A stretch of DNA of 64,000 nt from Rhizobium sophoriradicis (GTDB lineage Bacteria > Pseudomonadota > Alphaproteobacteria > Rhizobiales > Rhizobiaceae), in contig NZ_RQIH01000013.1 of assembly GCF_003939025.1 (NCBI RefSeq), forward strand, positions 171,438-235,437. Reading direction: 5' to 3'. The notes beneath the pieces are model-generated. The model made no database searches and was not told the DNA's origin. It saw only the letters and a list, made by a program, of their open reading frames with translations. Each line of letters starts with the position of its first letter. Positions within the stretch are counted from its first letter, which is position 1. The translations under genes and the position numbers were made by a program. Positions 16,751 through 25,885 of this stretch are shown here, one piece after another.

Positions 16751-17808
16751 GCCTTCTGCTCGGCGCTGACGCTCGATGCCGCGGCTCTTGCCGCCTCATG
16801 CAGCCATTCAGGTCCCCGGGCCTGCAGATCCTGCAGGATCGCTGCGGCCGCAGCCGCATCATCGGAATGGCAATTGGCGATCTCGAAGCCCATCAATTCG
16901 AGCATTGTCGGCGAAAGCAGGATCTCCGGATGCTTGTCGATCTCGATCTTGCGGCTGTTCGGCGAAAGCCGGCGCACGAGGATGCGGCCGCAGACGCGAT
17001 AGTGAGGATCGGCCGAGCGCGCCCGCCCGGCGGCGATTTCGCCCGCACGGATCGTCACATCAAGCGGCCTGTGGCGAAGCGACCAGGCCGACGGCACCAG
17101 CGCCTTCGCCTCGCGCAAGACCGGCCCGCCCTGCCATTCGGCATAGGCGACGAAACGCGGGCGGCCGAGGCTGCCGGTGCCGGCGCTGCGCGGCTTGGCC
17201 GTGAAGGAGCCTGCCCCGGGCGGCAATGCGCCGGCGAGCGCCTCGCTATAGGCTGCCGGCGCCTTCTTCTTGCCCGCAGGCAGCATCTCGCATTTTTCCC
17301 AGAATTCCCGGCGTTCGGAATTCGGCAGCATCAGCGCCTTGCGCAGCCATTTGTGGTCGCGCTCGAGGATGACGGGCAGCGGATTTTCAAGGCCTCTGCG
17401 ATAACCGCCGAGGATCAGCTCGCCGATCATCCGAACCGAGGGACCCTTGCCGTTGCGCGCCAGGATGGCGCTTGCCGCAAGGCGAACGAGATCCAGCGCA
17501 TAGCGCATCACCGCCGCATCGTCGAAATCATTGACGCCCCAGACGAGCCGGCCCTCGCTATCGCGCCAGGTGCCGAAATTCTCCAGATGCGCATCGCCAA
17601 TCGCCAGCACTGCGGGCGCGCGGCCGAGCTCCGGGCAGATATCGAGGATGATTTCGCACCAGCGCCAATAGGTGGCGCGCAGGAAGACGAAATCGTCGCT
17701 GCGCATCCACCCGTGCTTTTCCTTAAGATCGTCCTTGACGAGATCGGCCCCGAGCTCGCCGGCCAGCCAGGTCTCGAAATTCCGAACCGATTGCGATATC
17801 GTCGTCAT
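16732..17808 (-). CDS. DUF2252 family protein
   Basis: A 358-residue DUF2252 protein, a family distantly related to aminoglycoside-phosphotransferase-like kinases. Visible motifs are LAIGDAHLENFGTW (kinase-like catalytic HxxN region), VWGVNDFDDAAVMRYALDLVRLA (DFD in place of DFG), and VCGRILVRRLSPNSRKIEI. The substrate is unknown. It converges with the iron operon, overlapping DUF1513 by 19 bp. Confidence 0.85.
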   Translation of the reverse strand: MTTISQSVRNFETWLAGELGADLVKDDLKEKHGWMRSDDFVFLRATYWRWCEIILDICPELGRAPAVLAIGDAHLENFGTWRDSEGRLVWGVNDFDDAAVMRYALDLVRLAASAILARNGKGPSVRMIGELILGGYRRGLENPLPVILERDHKWLRKALMLPNSERREFWEKCEMLPAGKKKAPAAYSEALAGALPPGAGSFTAKPRSAGTGSLGRPRFVAYAEWQGGPVLREAKALVPSAWSLRHRPLDVTIRAGEIAAGRARSADPHYRVCGRILVRRLSPNSRKIEIDKHPEILLSPTMLELMGFEIANCHSDDAAAAAAILQDLQARGPEWLHEAARAAASSVSAEQKAYARTR

Positions 17809-18028
17809 GGCGCCGGCGCTCCCTCATTTCGAGATAGAATGCCGGAGAATACCCGCTGAGCGCGAAGCTGCAATCGTCTTCGCGGGGCATACGGGGCAAC
17901 AGCACGGCGAAAGGTTGCGCTGGCGACACGCCTTGACGTTTCAATCGCCGTCCGGATCGATTTCAGCAATGTCCAGCTTGTCGAATCCGGCCCGCCATGC
18001 CACTTTCCCGGCTTCGAGAGGGGCAGCC

Positions 18029-18478
18029 ATGAGCGAGACTGACAGGGGCGATTTCCGCGCGCGAATCCGCCGCAACTTTGCGCGCCAGGCGGCGATGCAG
18101 ACGATCGGCGCGGAGCTGACGCGCGTCGAGCACGGCGTCGTCGAAATCGAGCTTCCCTTCGACATTAAACTGACGCAGCAGCACGGCATCCTGCACGCCG
18201 GCATCATTTCCGCCGCGCTCGATTCGGCCTGCGGCTTTGCCGCCTACAGCGTGATCGACCCGGAAGCCTCGATCCTGACGATCGAATTCAAGGTCAATCT
18301 CATGTCGCCGGGACGCGGCGAGCGCTTCCTGTTTCGCGGCGAAATCACCAAGCCGGGCTCCACCATCATCGTCGCCGACGGGCGAGGCTACGCGATCAGC
18401 GACGGGCCGGCGAAACTCATCGCCTCCATGACCGGAACGATGATGGTCATCCGCGGCAGAGAAGGAATTACGGGATGA
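18029..18478 (+). CDS. PaaI-type hotdog-fold thioesterase
   Basis: A 149-residue hotdog-fold acyl-CoA thioesterase-like protein. The signature is QQHGILHAGIISAALDSACGFAAYS (HGGxxxxxxD-type motif), then LTIEFKVNLMSPGRG and a C-terminal beta strand pair. The ATG at 18029 has GAGAGGGGC upstream. The last four bases (ATGA) overlap the next gene, so the pair is probably co-translated. The substrate is unknown. Confidence 0.87.
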   Translation: MSETDRGDFRARIRRNFARQAAMQTIGAELTRVEHGVVEIELPFDIKLTQQHGILHAGIISAALDSACGFAAYSVIDPEASILTIEFKVNLMSPGRGERFLFRGEITKPGSTIIVADGRGYAISDGPAKLIASMTGTMMVIRGREGITG

Positions 18479-19113
18479 AGTTCGAACTGAAATCGGTCGC
18501 GGGAAAATCCATGCTGTTCGTCATGGCGGCAGAGGCCGAATACGGCCCCTTCCTGCGTTCGCGCATCGAACCCTTGATGACCGGCGTCGGTCCGGTCGAG
18601 GCAGCCGTCGCGCTGACCAAGACGCTGGCGCGGCTCGATGCCGCCGACGACCTGCCGGATCTCGTCGTTTCGCTCGGCTCGGCCGGCTCGGCGAAACTGG
18701 AGCAGACCGAAATCTATCAGGTAACCTCGGTTTCCTACCGCGACATGGACGCCTCGCCGCTCGGCTTCGAAAAGGGCCGGACACCCTTCCTCGATCTGCC
18801 GGCGACGCTCGAACTGCCGCTGCGCATTCCCGGCATTGCGGAGGCAAGCCTTTCCACGGGCGGCAATGTCATCTCGGGTGCTGCCTATACCGACATCGAC
18901 GCCGACATGGTCGACATGGAGACCTATGCGGTGCTGCGTGCCTGCCAGGGCTACAAGCTGCCGCTGATCGGCCTGCGCGGCATTTCCGACGGCGCCGTCG
19001 AACTGCAGCACATCTCCGGCTGGACCGAATATCTGCATATCGTCGACCGCAAGCTCTCCTACGGCGTCGACAGCCTGTTCACGGCGCTGGAGGACGGGGT
19101 TTTCTGGTTCTAG
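18475..19113 (+). CDS. mtnN: 5'-methylthioadenosine/S-adenosylhomocysteine nucleosidase-type phosphorylase
   Basis: A 212-residue nucleoside phosphorylase-fold protein. It has the early FVMAAEAEYGPFL strand, the TGVGPVEAAVALTKTL glycine loop and VVSLGSAGSA. The VDMETYAVLRAC motif (the Met-Glu pair binds ribose) and LRGISDGA (catalytic Asp) follow. This fits MTA/SAH nucleosidase, which recycles methylthioadenosine and S-adenosylhomocysteine. The protein is a little shorter than E. coli MtnN. It overlaps the thioesterase by 4 bp. Confidence 0.82.
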   Translation: MKFELKSVAGKSMLFVMAAEAEYGPFLRSRIEPLMTGVGPVEAAVALTKTLARLDAADDLPDLVVSLGSAGSAKLEQTEIYQVTSVSYRDMDASPLGFEKGRTPFLDLPATLELPLRIPGIAEASLSTGGNVISGAAYTDIDADMVDMETYAVLRACQGYKLPLIGLRGISDGAVELQHISGWTEYLHIVDRKLSYGVDSLFTALEDGVFWF

Positions 19114-19226
19114 GCCCTGAAAGCCGCGCGTATTGCAGACGCGCGAGGGACAATCGGAACAATAAAAACCGGATGCCGCCGATTTCCCGGATTGCCAGGC
19201 GAAGCGCTTTTCATTAAAGCCTCGAC

Positions 19227-20789
19227 ATGACCCAGACAGCACATCCCGACTCCGTTCTCATCGTCGATTTCGGCAGCCAGGTGACCCAGCTCATCGCACG
19301 GCGCGTGCGCGAGGCCGGCGTCTATTGCGAAATCGTTCCCTTCCAATCGGCCGAAGAGGGCTTCAAGCGCCTTCAGCCGAAAGCCGTGATCTTGTCCGGC
19401 AGCCCGGCCTCGACGGTGGACGAGGGATCGCCGCGGGCGCCTCAGATCATCTTCGACAGCGGCCTGCCGGTCTTCGGCATCTGCTATGGCCAGCAGACGA
19501 TGTGCATGCAGCTCGGCGGCAAGGTCGAAAGCGGCCATCACCGCGAATTCGGCCGCGCCTTCCTCGATGTCGATAAGGACTGCCAGCTGTTCGAGGGCCT
19601 CTGGTCGTCCGGCTCGCGCCATCAGGTGTGGATGAGCCATGGCGACCGCGTGACGGCGCTGCCCGACGGTTTCGAGGTGGTCGCCACCTCCTCCAACGCG
19701 CCCTATGCCTTCATCGCCGACGAGAAGCGCAAATATTACGGCGTGCAGTTCCACCCCGAGGTCGTGCATACGCCTGACGGCGCCAAGCTGATCGGCAACT
19801 TCATTCACAATATAGCCGGCATCAAGGGCGACTGGTCGATGTCGGCCTATCGCCAGAAGGCGGTCGACGAGATCCGCAAGCAGGTGGGCGACAAACGCGT
19901 AATCTGCGCGCTTTCCGGCGGCGTCGACAGTTCGGTCGCTGCACTTTTGATCCATGAGGCGGTCGGCGATCAGCTGACTTGCATCCTGGTCGACCATGGG
20001 CTGATGCGCAAGGACGAGGCGGCAAACGTCGTCGCCATGTTCCGCGAGCACTACAATCTGCATCTCTTACACGTCGACGCTTCCGACCGTTTCATCGGCG
20101 AACTCGAAGGCGTCAGCGATCCGGAAACCAAGCGCAAGATCATCGGCCGGCTGTTCATCGAAACTTTCGAGGAAGAGGCAAAGAAACTCGGCGGCGCCGA
20201 TTTCCTCGGCCAGGGCACGCTCTATCCCGACGTGATCGAGAGCGTTTCCTTCACCGGCGGCCCCTCGGTGACGATCAAGTCGCACCACAATGTCGGCGGT
20301 CTGCCGGAGCGCATGAAGATGCAGCTCGTCGAGCCGTTGCGCGAACTCTTCAAGGACGAGGTGCGCGCGCTCGGCCGCGAACTCGGCCTGCCAGACAGCT
20401 TCATCGGCCGACACCCCTTCCCCGGCCCCGGCCTTGCGATCCGCTGCCCCGGCGGCATCACCCGCGAAAAGCTGGAGATCCTGCGCGAGGCCGATGCGAT
20501 CTATCTCGACGAAATCCGCAAGGCCGGCCTCTACGACGCCATCTGGCAGGCTTTTGCCGTGCTGCTTCCCGTCCAGACCGTCGGCGTCATGGGCGACGGG
20601 CGCACCTATGAATTCGTCTGCGCGCTGCGCGCCGTCACCTCCGTCGACGGCATGACCGCGGATTTCTACCACTACGACATGGAATTCCTCGGCCGCGCCG
20701 CAACGCGCATCATCAACGAGGTGCGCGGCATCAACCGCGTGGTCTACGACGTCACCTCCAAGCCGCCCGGCACGATCGAGTGGGAGTGA
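19227..20789 (+). CDS. guaA: GMP synthase (glutamine-hydrolysing)
   Basis: A 520-residue enzyme that converts XMP to GMP with ATP and glutamine. The N-terminal class I amidotransferase domain has VFGICYGQQTM (catalytic Cys) and VQFHPEVVHT (catalytic His). The ATP pyrophosphatase domain has the P-loop ALSGGVDSSVAALLI (about residues 226-240). The C-terminal dimerisation domain ends KPPGTIEWE. Length is normal. It appears to be a single-gene unit, with an inverted repeat after the stop. Confidence 0.97.
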   Translation: MTQTAHPDSVLIVDFGSQVTQLIARRVREAGVYCEIVPFQSAEEGFKRLQPKAVILSGSPASTVDEGSPRAPQIIFDSGLPVFGICYGQQTMCMQLGGKVESGHHREFGRAFLDVDKDCQLFEGLWSSGSRHQVWMSHGDRVTALPDGFEVVATSSNAPYAFIADEKRKYYGVQFHPEVVHTPDGAKLIGNFIHNIAGIKGDWSMSAYRQKAVDEIRKQVGDKRVICALSGGVDSSVAALLIHEAVGDQLTCILVDHGLMRKDEAANVVAMFREHYNLHLLHVDASDRFIGELEGVSDPETKRKIIGRLFIETFEEEAKKLGGADFLGQGTLYPDVIESVSFTGGPSVTIKSHHNVGGLPERMKMQLVEPLRELFKDEVRALGRELGLPDSFIGRHPFPGPGLAIRCPGGITREKLEILREADAIYLDEIRKAGLYDAIWQAFAVLLPVQTVGVMGDGRTYEFVCALRAVTSVDGMTADFYHYDMEFLGRAATRIINEVRGINRVVYDVTSKPPGTIEWE

Positions 20790-20798
20790 CGGACCGAA

Positions 20799-20834
20799 GG
20801 CGGCAATAGCGTCGTTTTCGTCAGTGTTGCCGCC
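20799..20834 (+). terminator. Hairpin between guaA and the convergent WYL regulator
   Basis: GGCGGCAA and TTGCCGCC form a perfect 8-bp stem with a 20-nt loop, in the 54-bp gap between the two convergent genes. It could serve both strands. No T run follows. Confidence 0.4.
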
Positions 20835-20843
20835 GCGTTGCGA

Positions 20844-21545
20844 TCAGTGGTCGGAGCGAGAGCGCTGCTCCTGGCGCCATCGCTCCCAGCGGCGACGCAG
20901 GTCGCCCTTCCGCAGGCCGTTGGTCGCTTCCAGCACCTCGATCTCGATCATGCGATCGGTTCGGAAGTGACGGAAGTCCTGCCTCAGCTCGCACCAGGCA
21001 ACAATCAAACGCGTTGCTTCACCGTAACCGAGGATGATCGGCCACACGATCCGCTCGGTCCCCTCCCCAGTATCGGATCGATAGCGCAGGCGAAGCTTTC
21101 GATCTTCGCGGATTGCCCGCCGCAGTTCGTTCGAGTCGACCATGTCCGTCGGAGCGATCCTGCCAGGCTTTGCTCCAACGCTTGGCTCGGCGATGTATGG
21201 ACGCAGCCTTTCGGGTATAACGTCGGCGATCTTGCTGAGTACGTCCTGTGCCGCTGCGGATAACGCCTTATCGCCGCGTGTTGCGACCCATTGCGTACCC
21301 AGCACGATCGCCTCGATCTCGTCGGGCGTCAGCATCAAGGGCGGCATGTCATAGCCAGGATCGAGCACATAGCCGAAGCCGGCCTCTCCGACGATGGGAA
21401 CGCCTTGGCCGATCAGGTCGGTGATATCGCGATACACCGAGCGCCTGGACACTTCGATCTCCTCGGCTATTGCCGCGGCAGTCACCGGCCGGTTCGTACG
21501 GCGCAGGATCTGAATGATCTGAAACAGGCGATCGGCTTTGCGCAT
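20844..21545 (-). CDS. YafY-type transcriptional regulator (HTH-11 and WYL domains)
   Basis: A 233-residue regulator. The N-terminal winged-helix HTH is RKADRLFQIIQILRR...ITAAIAEEIEVSRRSVYRDI (written with a gap) at residues 2-45. The C-terminal WYL-like ligand-binding domain includes LRLRYRSDTGEGTERIVWPIILGY and ends in basic residues. The ATG at 21545 is chosen because it starts the HTH domain. A 10-bp perfect inverted repeat lies just upstream, between it and the divergent VOC gene, so autoregulation and control of that gene are likely. Confidence 0.9.
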   Translation of the reverse strand: MRKADRLFQIIQILRRTNRPVTAAAIAEEIEVSRRSVYRDITDLIGQGVPIVGEAGFGYVLDPGYDMPPLMLTPDEIEAIVLGTQWVATRGDKALSAAAQDVLSKIADVIPERLRPYIAEPSVGAKPGRIAPTDMVDSNELRRAIREDRKLRLRYRSDTGEGTERIVWPIILGYGEATRLIVAWCELRQDFRHFRTDRMIEIEVLEATNGLRKGDLRRRWERWRQEQRSRSDH

Positions 21546-21556
21546 TGCTGTTGACT

Positions 21557-21582
21557 CCTGTTGCCATAATGCTGGCAACAGG
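21557..21582. promoter_or_regulatory. Operator candidate between WYL regulator and VOC gene
   Basis: CCTGTTGCCA and TGGCAACAGG form a perfect 10-bp inverted repeat with a 6-bp spacer. It begins 11 bp upstream of the regulator start. Confidence 0.7.
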
Positions 21583-21647
21583 CCTGTGCGACAAGGCCCT
21601 CAGCGATGCTGCGCGTAGCTCTGCGGTCTTGTCGAAAGGAGACAGTT

Positions 21648-22046
21648 ATGAAATTCACCTCAATCCGACTGATCGCCGCTGATATCAAGGCTATGGTCGG
21701 CTTCTACGAAATGGTCACCCTGCACTCGGCCGAGTGGCTGGCGCCGGTCTTCGCCGAGATCGTCACCCCTTCGGCGACACTTGCCATCGGCAGCATGGAA
21801 ACCGTTTCGCTCTTCAAGGAAGGCAGCGCCGAGGCCGGTGCCAACCGAACGGCGATCATCGAGTTCATGGTGGACGATGTCGACGCCGAATACGCCCGGT
21901 TGAAGGATCAAGTCGACCTTGTTCATGCGCCCAAACTGATGCCGTGGGGAAATCGTTCGATGCAGTTCCGCGATCCGGAAGGCACGCTTGTCGCGCTGTT
22001 CATGCCGTTCACCGATCCGGCAAAGAACCGCTTTGCATCACGATAG
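21648..22046 (+). CDS. VOC family (glyoxalase/bleomycin resistance-like) protein
   Basis: A 132-residue vicinal-oxygen-chelate fold protein. Two beta-alpha-beta-beta-beta units are visible, beginning with MKFTSIRLIAADIKAMVGFYEMV and IIEFMVDDVDAEYARL. MQFRDPEGTLVALF is the usual metal/ligand end. The catalytic activity is unknown. GGAGACAG lies just before the ATG. It is the likely target of the divergent WYL regulator. Confidence 0.88.
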   Translation: MKFTSIRLIAADIKAMVGFYEMVTLHSAEWLAPVFAEIVTPSATLAIGSMETVSLFKEGSAEAGANRTAIIEFMVDDVDAEYARLKDQVDLVHAPKLMPWGNRSMQFRDPEGTLVALFMPFTDPAKNRFASR

Positions 22047-22222
22047 GCGCGTAGCCCCAAGGCGCATATGGGCACGGCCGCTTCGCGCCCGTTTTGCCGT
22101 CCAGGAGTGGTTCACCTGGGAAAATCTGATTGCAATTCACAAGCAGTTTATCTAAGCTTTGACCGACCGCGCAGCGCAATCCGACTCCATGCGGATGCAC
22201 CCTTGAAGGAAAGGAAGTGAGC

Positions 22223-22753
22223 ATGGCCAAGCTCGTGTTCGGAATGAACCAGTCCCTGGACGGCTACGTCGATCATATGGCGTTCGGGCCAAGCCCCACG
22301 CTCTTCCGTCACTTCGTCGAGTCGACGCGGAGGCAAGCGGGCAGCGTGTACGGTCGTCAAATGTACGAGATCATGCGTTACTGGGATGACGATCATCATG
22401 AGTGGAACGCAGACGAACGCGACTTCGCGACCGCCTGGCGAAACCAGCCGAAATGGGTCGTCTCGCGCTCGTTGAAATCGGTCGGTCCCAACGCCAGGCT
22501 GGTCGAGGGCGATCTTGAGACTGCTATCCGCAAGCTGAAGGCCGAAGGCGACGGGGAGATCGAAGTGGCAGGCCCGGACCTGGCGCAAAGCCTCACCGGT
22601 CTTGGCCTGATCGATGAGTATATTATCTATCTGCACCCCGTCGTGCTCGGTCACGGCAAGCCATATTTCGCCGGACCCCGACCGCCGCTACGGCTTGTGG
22701 CCAATGACCGGATTGACGAGAATGTGATCCGGCTGGTCTACGTTCCTGCTTGA
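22223..22753 (+). CDS. Dihydrofolate reductase family protein (RibD-like)
   Basis: A 176-residue protein of the DHFR/RibD C-terminal domain family. Typical segments are KLVFGMNQSLDGYVDH at the start, YGRQMYEIMRYWDDD, KWVVSRSL, EIEVAGPDLAQSLTGLGLIDEYIIYLHPVVLGHGKPYF and VIRLVYVP at the end. The ATG at 22223 is chosen because AGGAAG is 6 bp upstream; a GTG at 22217 is in frame. These small proteins usually accompany regulators and the true substrate is not known. Confidence 0.87.
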   Translation: MAKLVFGMNQSLDGYVDHMAFGPSPTLFRHFVESTRRQAGSVYGRQMYEIMRYWDDDHHEWNADERDFATAWRNQPKWVVSRSLKSVGPNARLVEGDLETAIRKLKAEGDGEIEVAGPDLAQSLTGLGLIDEYIIYLHPVVLGHGKPYFAGPRPPLRLVANDRIDENVIRLVYVPA

Positions 22754-22828
22754 TTTCCCAATCCCCAGCAGCCGGCCAAGGTTTCCTCAGCCGGCGGCGT
22801 TCGATAGGGACAATGGCCGTGACTACGG

Positions 22829-23374
22829 TCAGCGGCCGTAAGTGACCTCGATTGAGGCCTTGTCGAGCGTATTTGCCCTGACATAGTAGCCAACCATCGC
22901 GCCCGGCGCCGTATCTGGAAGCGGCAGCTTGTCGACCGACAGCGCGTAGACGGTGAACTGGTAATGGTGCGGCGCATCGCCGACCGGCGGGCATGCGCCG
23001 CCATATCCCGATGTACCGAAATCCGTACGGCCTTCCACGGCGCCTGCCGGAAGCTTCTTATCTCCGCTGGCACCGGTCGCAATCTTTGAGGCGTCTGCCG
23101 GAATGTTGAACACCGACCAATGCCACCAGCCCGAACCGGTCGGAGCATCCGGGTCGTAGACCATGACGGCGAAGCTCTTGGTTCCCTCTGGAGCACCCGA
23201 CCAGCTGAGTTCCGGCGAGATGTTCTTGCCCGTACAGCCGAAGCTGTTGAAGACCTGCGCATCGGCCATGGTCTGACCTGGAGTCAGGTCTTTCGAAGTG
23301 AGCTTCATTTCGGCTTGGGCGGCCGTGGCGCCAAAGACGGAGGCGGCCAGAAGTGCTGTTGTAATAAGACGCAT
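22829..23374 (-). CDS. YbhB/YbcL family Raf kinase inhibitor-like protein, exported
   Basis: A 181-residue PEBP-family protein with a signal peptide (MRLITTALLAASVFGATAAQA). The PEBP core is CTGKNISPELSWSGAPEGTKSFAVMVYDPDAP, WWHWSVFNIPA, YGGACPPVGDAPHHYQFTVYAL. The ligand-binding Asp-Pro-Asp-Ala-Pro and HHYQF motifs are intact. The role is unknown, with periplasmic location inferred. It follows the AraC gene by 41 bp on the same strand and may be its target. Confidence 0.92.
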   Translation of the reverse strand: MRLITTALLAASVFGATAAQAEMKLTSKDLTPGQTMADAQVFNSFGCTGKNISPELSWSGAPEGTKSFAVMVYDPDAPTGSGWWHWSVFNIPADASKIATGASGDKKLPAGAVEGRTDFGTSGYGGACPPVGDAPHHYQFTVYALSVDKLPLPDTAPGAMVGYYVRANTLDKASIEVTYGR

Positions 23375-23415
23375 GTTGTTTTCCTGCGGTTGATAATGCG
23401 GGAAAACTACCGCTA

Positions 23416-24267
23416 TCACGGCAGCGCATCTGCCCCGCTATGCTCAACTTCTGCCCCGATCCGCTCAAAACGCTCAGCACCGCCCCGCACATGGCGCGGA
23501 TTGACACCGAACCGCTCCTTGAACCGCGCCGAAAATTGCGACGGCGAATCGTAACCGACCTCGAGCGCCACCTGTGCCATCGGCAGGGTTGTGGTTTGAA
23601 TGAGGGCGAGGGCGCGATTCATCCTTGTATCGCTCAATATCTCGCTGAAACTTGTCTTTTCGGCGGCGAGCTTACGCCGGAGCGTCGCTTCGCTCATGTT
23701 GAAGGCGCGCGCCGCGTGCCCCAGCGTCCAATCAAAAGCCGTATCACTTTCAATCATCTGCCTCAGCCGGTCCTCGAGCCGAGGACTTTCGCATCGGCCG
23801 AGCACCGCTCCACAGAGCGCGAACCAGGTGATCAGTTCCATCAATCGAGCCTTGGCAATGGCGCCGGGGAGCCCCGTCAGATTGCCTGGCTGACAGCAAT
23901 AGGCAAACAATGCCGCCGCTTCCTCCGGCAGGTTCGAGGCGCTTGCCGGGAGCGGCCGCGAGGGAACGGCGATCGAACCCATGGCGATATAGGCATCCTC
24001 GAAGAGCTGTCTTGGAACAGGAAGCGCCAGGGTCTGATACTTCCGCGGCGCCTTTGGAATGTTCTCCATCGTCAACGGTCGATAGTCGGGCAGCAGCGCA
24101 TAATCGCCCGCCTCAAGGCGCAAGACCTTGTCATCCGCCATGACGATTTTGGTTCCCGACTGCACCTGGATCAACAGGGGGCTCGTATTGACGAGACGAA
24201 AAAAGCAGGCCCGCCCACCCTGGCGGATCAGGGCCCTGGTTGGAATGCGAAAGACGTCGTCCAGCAT
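23416..24267 (-). CDS. AraC family transcriptional regulator
   Basis: A 283-residue regulator. The N-terminal half is a cupin-like sensing domain (IVMADDKVLRLEAGDYALLPDYRPL). The C-terminal AraC double HTH covers about residues 175-270, with RAFNMSEATLRRKLAAEKTSFSEIL and ALEVGYDSPSQFSARFKERFGVNPRHVR (shown in parts). The signature helix SPSQFSARFKERFG is typical. It likely controls the adjacent PEBP-family gene; that is inference from position. Confidence 0.9.
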   Translation of the reverse strand: MLDDVFRIPTRALIRQGGRACFFRLVNTSPLLIQVQSGTKIVMADDKVLRLEAGDYALLPDYRPLTMENIPKAPRKYQTLALPVPRQLFEDAYIAMGSIAVPSRPLPASASNLPEEAAALFAYCCQPGNLTGLPGAIAKARLMELITWFALCGAVLGRCESPRLEDRLRQMIESDTAFDWTLGHAARAFNMSEATLRRKLAAEKTSFSEILSDTRMNRALALIQTTTLPMAQVALEVGYDSPSQFSARFKERFGVNPRHVRGGAERFERIGAEVEHSGADALP

Positions 24268-24450
24268 GGCTTCTCCGGCAACAGGACGCCCCTCGCCCCT
24301 GATCCTTGGCGATGGGAAATAGCAAAACCGCGTGCCAGGAGCAACCTTGAGCCGGGGCGTATGCCCGGCACGAGCCGTCGCATCCCTCGCCCGGAAAAAC
24401 TGACTTCAGTTCGCTTGGACGACCGCAAGTTCGGCAGGGCTCGACCGTAT

Positions 24451-25347
24451 CTAACCCCTGGCGGACTTCCTGATATGCTCAACCAGCGCCCGCAGCTTCA
24501 GCGGTTGCCGCTCGCGCCTGGGATAATAGAGATAAAAGCCGGGGAAGGGGGGGCAGAAATCTTCCAGCAGCGGCACGAGCTCACCGCGATCGAAATAGGG
24601 CTGGAAGGTTTCGACCATGCCGAAAGTGATCCCGGCTCCGGCACAGGCTAGGCGGATCATCATGCTCATATCGTTCGTTGTGACGGCAGGGTCGACGGCG
24701 ACGTCGAAATCGCGATTGTTTTCGGTGAACTCCCAGCGGTAGGGCGCCGTATCGGGTCTAGGCCGCCAGCCGATGCAGGCATGGCTTTGCAAGTCACGGG
24801 GATGGCGCGGACGGCTGTGCCGCTTGATGTAGGCAGGAGAAACCGCCGGGCATTGGCGCTGCTCTTGGGAGACGGCTATCGCGATCATGTCCTGTTCGAT
24901 CACCTCGCCGAGCCGGACACCGGCGTCAAAACCAGCCTCGACGATATCGAATTCTTCGTCGGTGATGGTGATATCGAGCTTAACATCGGGACAAGCTTCG
25001 ATGAAACCGGCGAGCAACGTGCCGGACAGGAAGCTTTCGGCGATCGAGGACACCGTGATCCTCAGCAGACCGCTCGGACGCGCCTGCATGTCCCGCACCG
25101 TCTGCATCGCATCCCTGACTTGCCGCACCGACGGGCGAACCGCGTCGAAGAACACCTCACCGGCTTCAGTCAGGCTGACGCTGCGCGTCGTGCGCTGGAC
25201 GAGCGCGACGCCAAGACGATCCTCCAGACGCTGCAGGGACTGACTGACGGCGGAGCGGGTGACGCCGAGACGCTCGCCCGCAAGGCGAAAGCTCCGCGCC
25301 TCCGCCACGGCGAGAAAGACTGAGATGCCTTCGAGATCGTCGACCAT
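24451..25347 (-). CDS. LysR family transcriptional regulator
   Basis: A 298-residue LysR regulator. The N-terminal winged HTH is AEARSFRLAGERLGVTRSAV then SQSLQRLEDRLG, about residues 15-48. The substrate-binding domain follows, with the RITVSSIAESFLSG and FDAGVRLGE segments. It is divergent from the Atu4866-SDR-SDR genes, and an inverted repeat of LysR type overlaps its start codon. That suggests autorepression and control of the divergent set. Confidence 0.92.
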   Translation of the reverse strand: MVDDLEGISVFLAVAEARSFRLAGERLGVTRSAVSQSLQRLEDRLGVALVQRTTRSVSLTEAGEVFFDAVRPSVRQVRDAMQTVRDMQARPSGLLRITVSSIAESFLSGTLLAGFIEACPDVKLDITITDEEFDIVEAGFDAGVRLGEVIEQDMIAIAVSQEQRQCPAVSPAYIKRHSRPRHPRDLQSHACIGWRPRPDTAPYRWEFTENNRDFDVAVDPAVTTNDMSMMIRLACAGAGITFGMVETFQPYFDRGELVPLLEDFCPPFPGFYLYYPRRERQPLKLRALVEHIRKSARG

Positions 25348-25367
25348 TGGTTAAGAAATCTAACCAA
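25347..25367. promoter_or_regulatory. LysR-type operator candidate
   Basis: TTGGTTA-N7-TAACCAA is a perfect 7-bp inverted repeat that contains a T-N11-A core. It touches the LysR start codon and lies about 100 bp before the divergent Atu4866-type gene. Confidence 0.6.
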
Positions 25368-25464
25368 GCCATCGCGGATTGGCAACTTAATCACTTCAGT
25401 TCGTGCGCCTATCTTTTCTGTCGAGCCCGCCGAAACAGCGGTCCTGACCTCGAAAGGAAGAAGG

Positions 25465-25839
25465 ATGCAAAACATTGCCCTGAGATCCGTTCTGCATTTC
25501 TGCGCCGCCGCCGCCTTGGCCGGCACGGCGATCAGCCCGGCGGCCGCAGACAGTGTCGGCGGCCGCCAATCCACGCGTCAACAAGCAAGCGAGAACACAA
25601 TGCAGCAACATCCTTATGTCGGCATGTGGGTCACCGACGACGGCCGGGTCCGCCACCAGCTTCTGCCTAACGGTCGCTACGACGAGGCCCGAGGAAAGCG
25701 GGAGAGCGCCTATCGGGGCCGTTACGAAGTCACCGGAACCCACATCGAATACTGGGACGATACCGGCTTCACGGCCGATGGTAATTTCGTTGACGACAAT
25801 ACCCTCCATCACGGCGGCATGGTGCTTCGCCGCAAATGA
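25465..25839 (+). CDS. Atu4866-domain exported protein
   Basis: A 124-residue protein with a signal peptide (cleavage near SPAAADS) and a C-terminal Atu4866-type beta-barrel domain. Key segments are QHPYVGMWVTDDGRVRHQLLPNGRYDEARG, YRGRYEVTGTHIEYWDDTGFTADG and HHGGMVLRR (shown in pieces). The family is named after an Agrobacterium protein and has no assigned function. An AGGAAG site precedes the ATG. The protein is often linked to LysR and SDR genes, as here. Confidence 0.85.
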   Translation: MQNIALRSVLHFCAAAALAGTAISPAAADSVGGRQSTRQQASENTMQQHPYVGMWVTDDGRVRHQLLPNGRYDEARGKRESAYRGRYEVTGTHIEYWDDTGFTADGNFVDDNTLHHGGMVLRRK

Positions 25840-25885
25840 CAAGCTCGCTCAATAAGGCCCTATCCGACCGGAAAGGATGAGGATC

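Noticed and set aside
19114..19226. Possible purine riboswitch before guaA
   Set aside because: No three-way junction with conserved purine-aptamer loops could be recognised.
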